A stretch of DNA of 64,000 nucleotides, taken from positions 3,752,480-3,816,479 of the forward strand of contig CALNVZ010002100.1 of the NCBI GenBank assembly GCA_940671915.1, written 5' to 3'. The notes beneath the pieces were generated by a model. The model did not search any database. It was not told the DNA's origin and was given only the letters and a program-made list of their open reading frames with translations. The position numbers and the translations under genes are program-made. This DNA is from Paracentrotus lividus. Taxonomy: Eukaryota; Echinodermata; Echinoidea; Camarodonta; Echinidae. This document shows positions 10,974 through 22,612 of this stretch, piece after piece; within the stretch, counting starts at the first letter, position 1; each line of letters starts with the position of its first letter.

Positions 10974-11445
10974 TATAGATTCCTTATAATGAGCATGGAT
11001 ACAATGAGACTTTGATATAATGGGGCAGTCTTAACCCTTTAACACCTAGAGACTTTGTGAAAAGTGTCAGTTTACTCCTAGCGGAAAGCGTTTTGCTGTG
11101 TTTCAATCAAGCTTTTTCAATAAGAATTGCTCGTGAAATATTCTTTTTTTGTGTGCAGAATCGGACAACACACATCCAATGGGTATGGGAATGTTTCATC
11201 ACATATTTTTTAATACTATCTTGACTATAGCATGCTTTAAGACAGAGGCAGTTTGGGGCGGGTAAGTGAGTAAGCTGAGGGGCGGTCTTGGGCGGTTTAG
11301 GTGCTAAAGGGTTAATTTCAAACACATGCGCATGTGTCTACATGTATCATATATATGTCAGATATGTGTACAATGTAATAAGATTTCATTGTAAAAAGGT
11401 TGTTGGCTTGGTCCCGAGTACTTTGTTATAATTGGAGTGGACTGT
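10974..11445. mobile_element. Second copy of the TACAGT-type element, interrupted
   Basis: The left part (10974-11030) and right part (11316-11445) align with the 8757-8920 element: TATAATGAGCATGGATACA on the left, TTGGCTTGGTCCCGAGTAC and GTGGACTGTA on the right. They are split by a 285-bp TTAA-bounded element. The host copy is therefore older than the insertion. Confidence 0.5.
11031..11315. mobile_element. TTAA-flanked MITE, nested insertion
   Basis: TTAA at 11031-11034 is followed by CCCTTTAACACCTAGAG. The right end is GGTGCTAAAGGG followed by TTAA at 11312-11315. Termini of CCCTTT type with TTAA target duplications are the signature of piggyBac-group elements. At 285 bp it cannot encode a transposase and would have moved in trans. 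Confidence 0.7.
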
Positions 11446-13637
11446 ATGAACAAAAAATAATTCTCAAGTTTAAAAAAAAGTGACTGTGTTTCCAATGGGA
11501 TATTTCACATTTCATAAGTTATTAAAACATTTAGATACTTTCAATTTATTATATAGTTTTCTAAAAACGTTCACTATACCATCTGCTTACAAAATATGCC
11601 ACTTTTTGGGTACATTCCCCTCTCACAACTTGGTAACAGTGAAAAAAAAAGTATTAAACAAAAAGTCATTAAACTTTTTCATTTTATAGTTTTGGACTTA
11701 TATTGGACTCTTATGAAAATAATACTCCCACTGTGAAATAAGGGTACCAAGTGACTGTTTTAACAATTTGGCTCCCTCTTTTGTCAGAATAATCATTTCT
11801 CTTTAAATAGAAAAAAAAAAGAAAAAAGAAGAAGCTCAATTGGCCGGGACCCTGACTTATTATAATAGTATAATATTATGCACGTTTAGATTTCATTTTT
11901 CAAGTTATATGAGTTTTATCTTAGATTTTCATTCTATATTAAAGTAAATTAAGAATTTGAAAGATTGTTATTTTATGTTTCCCATAACTGTACACCAGCT
12001 TTAATTGATGATATTTATTTGTTAACAGTTACTTTTAAAAAAATTATTAGCCTTAAATGCTAAAATAATAAATTGGGATTCTCTGTTCTGCCATATATAT
12101 TTGATTTATCTATCAACATCAACTAGATTTTATCTGTCAAGTGCTTATGAAGAATTCAAGACACAAGAAATTAACCCTGATCTATATTCAGCACTAAACA
12201 CGATTAGTGTGACCTCCATGTGTCTATCCCTCAAAGTTATATCCCTATTTCACAGGTACTGACATTAATGCTTCAATAGAGGGCCAATACAACATTTGAT
12301 CCAGATTCCCTGTATTAAAACATTGGTGCAGAAACCCTAAACCCTGATAATTCCCTTCTGTATATTGCCCTATTTTATTTAACCAAATCTTATTCTCTTT
12401 CATCTTCCACATTAATCATTTTCAATTCTATGCTCATACTGTACACACACCGGTACACAATAAATGACAAGTAAGACCGATAATTCTTTCTTTCTTTTAC
12501 ATTTCATTTCATCTTGAAATGAATTGTCATTTCACTTCACCGTTACATATTTTCATCAATAACAAGCAAAGCTGCAGAACTATGTTATACATTCATATTT
12601 TGCCTGCATGAGTTATATTATTCACAAGTTTATATGTACATATTTTTAACATAAGAACACACTCGAACAGGATGCAAGCACAATTTCATTTTTCCACAAC
12701 CAGAAGCAAATATTCCCAAGAAATAAATATGAAAAGTAGTGCTCTAAAGTCTTTGTTTTGGTAATTGATTAAACACCATTACCCTCCCATTTTAAAACTT
12801 ACATGTGATATAATTTCACCCAAAAAAAATTATGAGTTCTTTTGACATAATATTTTGATAAATAAAATTCTAAATTCAACCAGAAAAATTTCATCTTTGA
12901 TCAGCCATAACAGGGAATGTTCACGAACATTCAGAGTAAATGATATATTCATATATTCATCACTGCAAGGCTACAGATTGAAATGATACAAAACTTAAGT
13001 GCCATTTGTGTTTATAAGATAATATGTGAATGATTGGTTTAAAGATGGACAAATAATGCATGTGAAACTTTGTTAACAAACAGATATGTTTTGAAACAAT
13101 GAGTAATCTTTTTAAATCTATTTTTGTAATGAAATTTTACATATATGAATTTCATAGTAAATCAGAATTTCAGCTATAACTGAAACACATTTTTTAAATA
13201 ACAAAGTTATTACACCATAAAAAAGCAAATTGTAGGTAATAACTGAATGAAAAATGAGGCCCAATCATTATATATAAGTGATCTTTCTCATAAACATATA
13301 TAACTACCCCACACTCCATGCAATTGATAGGCAGGTTAAAACATTTTGATGAGTATTGCAGGCTCAGCAGCAAACAGATGTAAGAACAATGATTGTCTTT
13401 GACGAAAGGAAACACGATAACGCAGCTTGCGTTGGAATTTAAAAGAAAAAAATACAGTCAATCTTGTCGAAGTCAAATCTGATGGGACTGAAGAAGTAGC
13501 TTTGACTTTAGAATTCAAATTATAAAGAGTTAAAAACGATACAATATAACTTAGAACGGCCTTTGACTAAGACGATTATTCATGTTATCCCAGTTTGAAG
13601 TTGACTATTGATAATCAAGCCCTCCCACCCAGCCAAT
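11446..13637. other. AT-rich intergenic DNA, no gene seen
   Basis: No coding frame with a recognisable product. Contains poly-A and poly-T runs and an A-rich microsatellite near 11810-11833. Confidence 0.45.
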
Positions 13638-14003
13638 AAGGCCCAAAAAAAAAATTTGTTTGGTTGTCCTCGACCGACCGACCCTCTGAAAACGGCCCGA
13701 CCCGACCAACCTCTTTTTTTTTTTTTTTTCACCCAAACGCCGAAAATACACAGCTCATATTTATTTGTATATATTTTTCATATTACAGTATTATAACATG
13801 TGTTATTTTTCCATGCAGTCCCATTTTACATAACTCAATAAAACGTAAAAGTGATCTCAAAAATGGAAGTCATTCGTTTCTTTGTTTTTCTTTGTTTTTC
13901 AATGGGAGGAAAAAAAAAAAGAAAAAAAAAACCCGACCGACCGACCCGATTTTTGAAAAAAGGCATTCATTGGACAACCAAACAATTTTCTTTTTTTGGC
14001 CTA
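13638..14003. mobile_element. MITE with about 32-bp terminal inverted repeats
   Basis: The left end AAGGCCCAAAAAA.. TTTGTTTGGTTGTCC and the right end GGACAACCAAACAATTTT.. TTTGGCCTA are near-perfect inverted repeats. Inside are CGACCGACCGACCC runs, on both sides of the centre. About 365 bp with no coding capacity. The 127-codon frame through it is an artefact of the low-complexity interior. Confidence 0.75.
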
Positions 14004-15909
14004 AGTATGCAATTGACAAAAATGCCTTAATTATCATTAGAAATTGAGAAAGCCATATAAAGAAATAAGATTGTCATAGTGCAAAATCCTTAAAAATAAA
14101 CACATGGTACATGCATCATTGTTTATATCAATCATGATTGTCAACAGGTCACAATGACTAAATTGAAAAAGAATGAAGGTATTAATCAATTCAAAGTCAT
14201 TTGTTTTGGGGTACAACTGATCAAAAAAATTATGAGAACTGATTTTGCACTTAAAACTTTATCAGAATACAAATTATTCCACATCTCCTTTTTCAATAAT
14301 AAATTTGATTCTTTGCCTCTTCAGTGATTATCTTTGATCAAGAAAGTTGTTAATTTTCCTCTACTACACGTAGGTTTGTATTGGAATCAAGTTTAATATA
14401 CTCTTTAGGGACCAGTAAACAGTCAAAATCTATATGAACACTTTTAGGTAATAAAAACAAAAATTCATGCAATAAAATAGGCAAAGAAAGATTGCACATG
14501 TGAGAAAGGACGGAGAAAAGAGAAAAAGCACATATAAAAAGAATTTACTTTATAAATACACTAATTCTAAAGATAAATTTTTGTAATAAAGAGCTACTAA
14601 ACAGTGATTTTACAAACATACTGATAAAACAAGTTTTCCTTACATATCCAAATTACTAATTTTCACATTAAAAATGTATACTATTAACTTCATAACTATA
14701 GTAAAATTACCATTGAGTTTTTTTTTCTTCTAGAAATTGAATCAGTCTAATTTCAATGATTTAAACTTGCACATTGAGACAAATTCATCTATTTATATAG
14801 GAATTATCAATTTAAAAATTGCAGCAATCCTTTTTCACAAGCATTCTTCAGCAACAGGAAGAATTATAAAAGGTGGGACATCTTTCAAAAATGCATATAT
14901 GACGTAAAAAACAAAATTTCCAATGCATTTGGAAACTGCATTGCCACATAGATGTATATGATATGTGCTTTATAAAATGGAGTATCATTATTGTTTTTTT
15001 CGTCATGCATATTTCTGCATTAATTTGTGGGGCTTCAGAAAGCAGGAAGACAATATCACAATGATTCATTTTGAAAGTTTTCATTTCTGAAAATGGCGGA
15101 GTCTTCAACATCCGAGGCTTAATTTTAGAATAAAACATCAGGGAAAGATATAGAATATGACACAATTTAAATAATTATAGAGTTGTTTATGAGTGTCAGA
15201 GGAAATAAAACTACAACTTTTTCTTTATTTAAATGATAACTAATTATAAGCCCTTTTTCAAAAGCCTGTATAATTTATCTCTTGAATGCAGCTTTAAAGG
15301 AGTACTTGTTTTCTGACATGTACATGTAGGGCAAAAATGAAATAACAGAAACAATAGCCAGCCAACTCCACCCCGTTTCTGAAACTAATGCTGTACATAG
15401 CTAAGGAAACCCAAGACAAGATAAACTACGACAAAACAAAGAGTACAACTAAAATATATACTTGACGCACACCCAAATATAAGTTAGATTTGATAAGATG
15501 AATGACCACACCATTTAAAATATACAAGAAACACTCCTTAAAGAACCCACTATAAGGCTACAAATATATGTAGCATACTGTATTATCATTTGGTATAGAG
15601 GGCAAGCACCATGGAATTGAATAAAAGAATCAGAAAGTTATATATCAAAATCTGTTTACATGGAATGATAGCAACTTTTAAATAAAAGAAGAAACTTCAC
15701 TATATTTTCTCATTTACATCATTAAACAGTTATTTCAGGCATATACAAATAAAAAGAATGAAGAACATAGTTTAACTCGGACAAACCAATTCAATCTAAC
15801 AGGAAAAAACTTCCACCTGTTCAAAATATATTAAACATTTAATATCTATTACTATATCAGTCATCCAGTGGGCAAAATTTTAGAAAGATGCATGTTATTC
15901 AAACCTATT
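14004..15909. other. AT-rich intergenic DNA downstream of FBXL7
   Basis: No gene seen. TTTATT at about 15224-15229 (AATAAA on the minus strand) is one of several possible poly(A) signals for the minus-strand FBXL7 transcript. The 105-codon minus-strand frame at 14848-15165 has no recognisable domain. Confidence 0.35.
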
Positions 15910-16172
15910 GGCCCGAATTCACAAAGGTGGATTCTGCAAAATCCATGGTTTCAACCCTGGGTTTAACCTAGGGTTGGACCGAGGATTTTCAAAATGGTAT
16001 TCACAAAGGTGGACTCGACTGAATCCACAGATCCACATCGTCATAAAACGTCATAATTTGGGTCAACTGTTGGTGAATCATAAACTGGTGGATCCGTGGA
16101 GCCGTCGATTAAAAAACCCACGGATCCACGGATCCTTGGGTTTTGCAGAATCCACCTTTGTGAATTCGGGCC
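15910..16172. mobile_element. MITE with about 31-bp perfect terminal inverted repeats
   Basis: GGCCCGAATTCACAAAGGTG starts the left end. The same sequence, in reverse complement, closes the right end, and identity continues through GATTCTGCAAAA. Internal copies of the CACAAAGGTGGA word (about 16002) and repeated GGATCC/ATCCACGG words show internal duplication. Size 263 bp. It lies less than 1 kb downstream of the FBXL7 stop and directly abuts another element. Confidence 0.85.
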
Positions 16173-16176
16173 TTTG

Positions 16177-16487
16177 AATTGAAGATGCTAGTACTAGATG
16201 TTCCTATGTTATAGTGCAGTCACACCGGCCAGACCGACCTCAAACCAACTAACAAACAAACTGTTAGAAAGTCAAACTATCCCCTCAATTACATCATCCC
16301 TTTGTTATATGTAGGACAGGGAAGGAATGAATGCATTTTGAGTTTGGCTTCACCGAACTCCACATAGTTAATCCAGGTGCAACATTCTTCTGTTGAAATT
16401 TTCATTTAATTGTAGTTGGTTTGAGGTCGGTCTGGCCGGTCTGACTGCACTAAAACATAGGAACATCTAGTACTAGCATCTTCAATT
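16177..16487. mobile_element. MITE with about 75-bp terminal inverted repeats (GAAGATGCTAGTACTAG family)
   Basis: The left arm AATTGAAGATGCTAGTACTA.. TTCCTATGTT.. GTGCAGTC.. CCGGCCAGACCGACC.. CAAACCAACTA is matched in reverse complement by 16413-16487, with only a few mismatches. Total 311 bp. A second, rearranged copy is at 54829-55090. It starts four bases after the preceding MITE ends, so the two arrived at almost the same site. Confidence 0.85.
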
Positions 16488-16889
16488 TCACTAATAATTT
16501 CTGTGATTCAGACAATTTCAAATCAATAATAATAACAATGAAGTCCTTCCTCAAGAAGATGTCATTAACATATGGATATACCAGTAACTATGTAGCCTAG
16601 TGTTGATTAAACCTTCATAAATTATTATTGGATAATCTCCCTGTGAATGTATTCAATTTCTATATGCTCTAACTTAAAAGAAGGTGTTTCTTATAGTATA
16701 TTTGGATAGTAATATAGTTCTAGAAGGTAACCCAATTTTACCAATGTTATTTAGATAATGGAATCTGTCTATTATCTATAATTACTTACATTGTTATTTT
16801 GGTAATGCACCTTAAATATATTACTTTGATCAGATAAAAATAATTGGTGGGATCTCTTTCAATAATTCAAGAGGGAGGACTACCAGAAG
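16488..16889 (-). other. FBXL7: Probable FBXL7 3' untranslated region
   Basis: AT-rich sequence directly after the FBXL7 stop codon on the minus strand, with no coding frame. The end of the transcript is not evident. If the poly(A) site is beyond 15.9 kb, the two inverted-repeat elements at 15910-16487 would be inside the 3' UTR. Confidence 0.5.
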
Positions 16890-17632
16890 TTAGTAGAAGG
16901 CTGGATTAGTATGTTCTATGATACACTTGCGACAGCATCGCTTCAGCAGTCTATAGGCTTCCCTGGAAACCTCATCACAATCCTGGATATTGAGCTGCTG
17001 AAGATCAGGACAGACCTGTGCTAAGACTTCAATTACTTGATCAGTTACATGCAAACATCCTTTCAGACTAAGCTTCCTCAAGCTTTGACAGTTTGTTGCT
17101 ATGGATATCAAGCCGTGATCCGTGATTAGCGGACATTTACCAACGTCCAGAGACCTGAGTCTTGAGCAACCTCTTGAGAGGGCGTCCAAGGACTTATCCG
17201 ATACCAGGACGCATCCTCGGACATTCAGGTAACGCAGTTTGTAGCAATGCTTGGCAACAGCATACACACCCATGTCCGTGATGAGTTCACATTTAGCAAC
17301 GCTAAGGTATCTCAGATGATACTCCAGCTTGGCTAGTTCTCTCATGGCGCAGTCGGTTACTCTTGGACAATCGCTGAGCGACACTTCTTTGAGCATGAGA
17401 CACTGCGTGGTTACATATTGCACACCGATATCAGTCACTCCAACGCATCTTCGAAGATAGAGATTGACCAGGGTTGGACAGTTGGTGGCTATCGTCCGAA
17501 GACCATTGTCATCTAGAAGAGAACAGTCAGACATGTCTAGATGGCGTAGGTTGATCCGTTGCTTCAAGAAATCTTTAGGATCAGACGTGGCAGGTTCAAC
17601 AGGAAGGTTCATGCAGTCGACCTGCTTACAAC
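16890..17632 (-). CDS. FBXL7: FBXL7 coding exon 4 (last): leucine-rich repeats 3-11
   Basis: The final exon of F-box/LRR protein 7, encoding residues 298(split)-544. The acceptor CTTTTCAG lies just above 17632. The first bases GT complete a glycine codon begun in the previous exon, giving ..DISGCKQVDC. Nine leucine-rich repeats of the cysteine-containing type follow, for example LRHLDMSDCSLLDDNGL, LVNLYLRRCVGVTDIGV and LRYLSVAKCELITDMGV. The C terminus IIEHTNPAFY then TAA matches the vertebrate FBXL7 ending almost exactly. In known FBXL7 proteins this LRR solenoid selects the substrate for SCF ubiquitin ligation. An in-frame ATG at 17612 would give a 240-residue LRR-only product if used, but the splice join makes that unnecessary. 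Confidence 0.95.
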
Positions 17633-20600
17633 CTGAAAAGATACAGAATTATACAAAATTAAAATGGAACATTAAAAGGGGGCATTAAGTCAGTGTAACA
17701 CCTATACTGTACATGTACACACATTCAATATTTATAGACTACTAAGTCATTACATGTAGTAAACATACATACAGAAATTGAAATGTATGTCAATTTAATG
17801 TGTACATCACAATGAATTTGACAGCTATCACCATAATCATTGTATTTTCTTTTTAACAACCCCTTTCCTCTTTGGAATGCCCAATTCATATAGTTCAACA
17901 AATCCAAAAACTATGTAGAGTTTTCCTTAAAATTACCTAAATGAAACGGTGTTTTCAACCAAAATTCACAATCAATAATAGAAGCTTGGATAATGCAGCT
18001 TGGCTGAATATAGGATTACAATGCCCTACCCGCTGGCTGAGACAGTAATGATATATTGTTCTTCAAGATCGTATCTTAGGAAGTAATCTACACCAATAGA
18101 TTTCCTTTTTCTCTTGTTTGGGAGTATTTTACTTGCCTACTGGCAATAATCAAAGTTCAGGCTAGAGTTCACCTCATCCTCCCATATTTATGCCCACCCA
18201 ATACTTATTCTACAACCCTACATGTATCAACTGTGCTTCTAAATCCCCAAAGATGCTAATATTAAGAAATAATGTTGTCTCAACCTGATCAACATTGAGA
18301 AATGCATTGATCCTCTCGATGTTTTCGATCTAATCTGGCACATTAATATAATTTTCCAATTTAAATTTTTTTTTTTGAGGAAAAGAAATTTGATGGATTT
18401 TGAAAATAAAAACTATCATTACAGCATATGGTCACTGGGCTGATAAAACCTTGTACCTCAGAAATGGTTCAAATGCTAAGAAAGTAAAAAAAAAAAAAAA
18501 AAAAAAAATACATGGCGGCCAACAATTTAAGACTATACAGTAATCTGTGGGTCACCTTCCCTTCGACACGCTGTGGTGGATTAATTTTTTTTCTTTTTTT
18601 GGGGGGGGGGGAGGGGAGTAAGAGAGTCTGGATTTGGAGTGGCCAGCCAGCATTTGACCTATTACCCAAAAAAGTGATTTTCACCAAAATTTTAGATACA
18701 AGGTTTTAAAAGCCTAGTGACAACATACAATTATGCAGATTCTTAAAATTCAAAGGGTATTAACACTAATCTTATGAACTTTTCTCATAAGCCCCTATAA
18801 TTTTGTTCAACAAGAAAGCCCATCAGTTAACCCAAAATGGATAAAAAGAAACCGACAGAAAAAGATGACCTATCTGGTCGTGAAATGGGTCTAGACATAT
18901 AGAATTATTTTACAAATTGGTTTTACATGTAGCTGGATTATAACTGAGCATGCATAGTAGTTTTCAAATGCCATTAACTCTTTGCCTGCCAAGTTCGACT
19001 GTAGTCACAATTGTATTTATTAACTATACAATTGTAATAATTCATTTTCTCTGTAATGGATGGGCTAAAAGATCTGAAAATCCCTGATAATGCAAGGACC
19101 GGGTCTGCGGCATAACTTCTCGTAGTTCATACTAAGCAAATATTTGTTTTACTATTTTTAATAATTAAAGAGAAAAGTCTTCTTTTTTATGCTTAAAATT
19201 AATGTGGCGTGCAAAGAGTTAACTGAATACTTACATCCATTTAGGATTACACTAAGTATCTAGTTAACATGCCGAATGGGAATATTATTTGATGTAAGCC
19301 TGGAAAACACTCTCTTTCTTAAACAAAATTTAACAGGCCTATTTGGGAGTCAATTATCTACTTTCCGAGGCTGGAATTCAATTCAGGCTTTATCAATATA
19401 ATAATACACAGGTACCAATGGAAAGTTTTTATATCAATTTTCAGCAAACTGGGTTTCAATAATCTGCATCTCTGAATGAACGGATTATCATTCATATGTC
19501 ATTTTGTCTCCAAATGATCTTGATTGATGCCCTAAATTAAATCAATCCATTGTTGACTGTTTTGACATGCTAATGGTTACATTTGAGGTTGATTGATGAA
19601 TATGACAGTAAAATAATAATAATAATAATAAACATTTTGCATGATGCATGCCAGGTATTTGTAGAATGCCCACATATTTTTAGAGATATTTTGGGTAGTA
19701 AATAAAAAGGTCTAATTGTGTAAGACTTTATCTTATACTGCCTGCAATTAGATTTTGTAAAGGTTAAGACAAATAAAAGTATTATTTTCCAAGTGAAATT
19801 TGTATTTGTCATATTTTCTTTTCTTTTCTTCTTCTTCTTCTTCTTTAAAAAAAATTGTTTTATAACAATGCTTTGGAAGTGCCTACAATGTATGTTGGTC
19901 CTCTAACTAGAATTTGCATTTTAATTAGCAGAAAATATTCATGTGTTAACTATCATTATATAATTTTCTCAAGCATATTACATGTATGTTCAAATAGAAT
20001 ACACCTAAAACTTAATTTTGGAAAGACTTATATGTTTATATTGAAAAAAAAAATCATATTATTCAACTAATTTGTACCATCATTGTTGCACAAGTTCAGC
20101 TACCTCACCATTTTGAGCTGATTAGTTTTGAAACACCATCTAAACAAATCTGATCATTTCAAGAGGCTAATACTAGGTTTCCATTAAAAGGACTTGTAGC
20201 ATTTAATGGGATTTCTCCCCATCAAACATATCTAAAGGAATTTAAATAATCAGAACTTTCACCTTCATTGCACTTTTTGAGTGAGTAATTCCTTTTCAAT
20301 AATTGCAGGAAATGGTGAATAAAATGAGAAGTGTCTAGGGTACTCAAATTTGGGGTCATCAATAGATCAAAACAGATTAGACCTCACTACAATCATAAGG
20401 TGATCAAAAGATTTTCTAGGATTACTACACCATCATCCTAATCTTTGAATTCTAAGCTTCTTTCACGCTAAAGCTGTTAATCTCTTTCTGTTACAAGCTT
20501 CTTTACAATGCTAGTCATTTATTTTGATATAAAGGAGAACAACCTTTATCCTGTAAACCACTTTCACTCTCAAAATAAGATTTTGAAGGAAATTGAGGAA

Positions 20601-21629
20601 AGAATATCTTCCAGAGTTGTATAGTGTTTTGAACTTTTGCAATATCTGGGACTTCTCAACAACAGTAATTCCTCTTTTTTACTGCACATTTTGCTTTTGT
20701 TGTTTATAAATAGTAAAATTAAGATCATACTAAATAGATTCTTACTACAACAATTTATTAGTTGGCTTTAGAAAGTTATTGACAGGTCTGGAGGCCATTT
20801 ATCATCAGGGGAATTTGTTGTAGCCTTAGTGCTTTTTGATGACTTTTAACAACAACCCACTAAATGTCTTCATGTACTTATAAATGCCTTAATTAAAATG
20901 TTTTGCCAATGCTATTTTTTATGGCATTCTTCAAGTACCTTTAACTTCAAGATAGGTTTCAGCTTTGAATAAACCTTAACCTTTCATGTTACAATTGGTG
21001 AAAACCCAGCCATACTTGATGGGGGGGGGGGGGTGTTTCTTGTAAGTTACAAATATTTTTACGAAAGACTCAACATATCAAGAGCCAAATCAAGATCAAA
21101 TCATTTCAATTCCACTTGCTAAATTTGAAAAATACAGATAGGGATGATTCCTGTTTTTATTTTTGACTAAATCTTTGAATGTCAAGGAGATTCTTAAAAA
21201 AAAATTAATTGAGGTTGTTAGACATACAATCAAACCTAAAGACGAATTTTGGGAATTCCATTCTGCTTTTCATAACATAAGTCATTGGTAAAGTCATACC
21301 TAACTTACAAATGACTTAGTGAAACACCCCCTAGCATTGCATTATATGGGCTGCATGGCCAAAAATGTGCCTGTTTAGAGTCTGTTTCGATGTGACTGAG
21401 GGTCAAACTTCCAGTCTCTATTGCCCATATTCTGAACCGAAGACTGAGTTTGTATGAGTTGCAAGTTTGTGCAAAGCGCTTGTGTGATCCATTTGTCTGA
21501 TGCATTAGTCAAAATCAGACAAAAGGATCGCACAATAGCTTTGCACGGACTTGAGACTTGTACAAACTCAGTCTTCACTCGAGAGTATGGGCCTATGTGT
21601 TACATTTTGCTGTTATTCCTACTACCTAC
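17633..21629 (-). other. FBXL7: FBXL7 intron between coding exons 3 and 4 (3,997 bp)
   Basis: Bounded by GTAGGT at the donor (21629 downwards) and CTTTTCAG at the acceptor. Contains a poly-A run (18487-18508), a G-run (18600-18610), AAT and TTC microsatellites (19613-19630, 19817-19843), another G-run (about 21020-21032) and the TTAA element listed separately. The open frames here are short, AT-rich or span low complexity. Confidence 0.8.
18974..19222. mobile_element. TTAA-flanked MITE in FBXL7 intron
   Basis: TTAA at 18974-18977 precedes CTCTTTGCCTGCCA. The right end TGGCGTGCAAAGAG is followed by TTAA at 19219-19222. The 14-bp ends are inverted repeats with two mismatches. At 249 bp it is non-autonomous and of piggyBac type, like the elements at 11031 and 57925 but with different end sequences. 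Confidence 0.75.
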
Positions 21630-22337
21630 CAGAGATGTCCAGGTAATCCAAGTTAGGGCACCTTGAGACAATCTGAAAAATGGCAGCATTACTGATCTGG
21701 TGGCATCCCATCAGTTCTACATGAAGTAACTCAGGACACCTATGAGCAACAAGCTCAAGTGCCCTGTCAGACAGTCTATGACATCCATTCAAGATGAGTC
21801 TCTCCACCGACAGGCAGAGGTACGGCGTCTCTCGTGATAACCGCTTCACAAGCACTTTCAACGCAAAATTAACGTCCAATCTCCTCCCAGAGAGTTTTAT
21901 CGTGGTCCATAACGTTGGTTGCCATGCCAACCGATGCCATCTTCTGCTCACGCAAGAGCAGCGGCACAATTGTTTTGTGGATAGGTATGAAAACATATGA
22001 GTGATGATGGTATCTGTGAGTCTGTCAAACGGTGATGGTCTCTGGACATCCAATGATGATCTCGATGACGACGTCTCCTCCTGCCTCTGTGCAAGGACAT
22101 CGACATCGCTGATGTCTGCATTGTTGTTGCCATTGTAGTTTGATTCCGAGTGGGATTGTATGGATGAGTTTGTCTTGGATAGCTCAGCACTTGATGTAGG
22201 GCTCTTGGAACGATTGGAAGCAATGCTGCTCTTGGTGGTTGATTCTGGTGTCTGGATGTCACTGGTTGGTGTGGTGGGTTGCTGGGGAAGCTTCTTGGTG
22301 ACAGTCCCATTGGGGATGTTCTCAAGCTTCAAGGAAT
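21630..22337 (-). CDS. FBXL7: FBXL7 coding exon 3: Ser/Thr-rich linker, F-box, LRR 1-2
   Basis: 708 nt. Acceptor CTCCTCAG lies above 22337; AT completes an aspartate codon (residue 62), then SLKLENIPNG. Residues 63-160 form a low-complexity Ser/Thr/Asn/Gln-rich linker. The F-box is at about 164-208: PFDRLTDTIITHMFSYL, QLCRCSCVSRRWHRLAW, LWTTIKL. It corresponds closely to the vertebrate FBXL7 F-box that binds SKP1 in the SCF complex. Two LRRs follow (VERLILNGCHRLSDRAL and LLHVELMGCHQISNAAI), and the exon ends in LDYLDIS plus one base at 21630, before GTAGGT. Its 5' end, together with the acceptor region, has a tandem copy immediately upstream. Confidence 0.95.
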
Positions 22338-22612
22338 CTGAGGAGGTTCAACACAAGATGAGAAAGAAAAAGCATACAAATTAAAGCTAAGTTATTATAT
22401 GTCAGGACAATAGGGTTCGATTTTAATGTCAGAAATGGATGTCACTGGTTGGTGTGGTGGGTTGCTGGGGAAGCTTCTTGGTGACTGATCCATTGGGTAT
22501 GTTCTCAAGCTTCAAGGAATATGTGGCAAAACAGAAGATGAGAAAATGCATATAAATTAAAGCTAATTATAGTTGGGACAACAGGTTTTGATTTCATGTG
22601 AGAATTACTTTT
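22253..22612 (-). repeat. Tandem duplication of the FBXL7 exon 3 start and its acceptor region
   Basis: Copy 1 (22253-22435) covers the first 85 bases of coding exon 3 plus its acceptor and polypyrimidine region. Copy 2 (about 22436-22612) lies upstream in transcript order, offset by 183 bp. The copied exon part still reads SLKLENIPNGSVTKKLPQQ, one Thr-to-Ser change with the other visible changes silent. Where copy 1 has CTCAG, copy 2 has CACAT, so there is no AG acceptor. No donor follows the copied frame, which runs into a stop shortly after. It is a dead partial exon copy. Confidence 0.9.

Noticed and set aside
13664-14047. 127-codon plus-strand frame
   Set aside because: It runs through poly-T, poly-A and CCGA repeats inside an inverted-repeat element.
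15908-16177. 89-codon plus-strand frame
   Set aside because: It spans almost exactly one MITE, end to end, and changes peptide with its inverted repeats.
17464-17688. Plus-strand 74-codon frame over the last FBXL7 exon
   Set aside because: Antisense shadow of the LRR-coding exon, which fits the family throughout.
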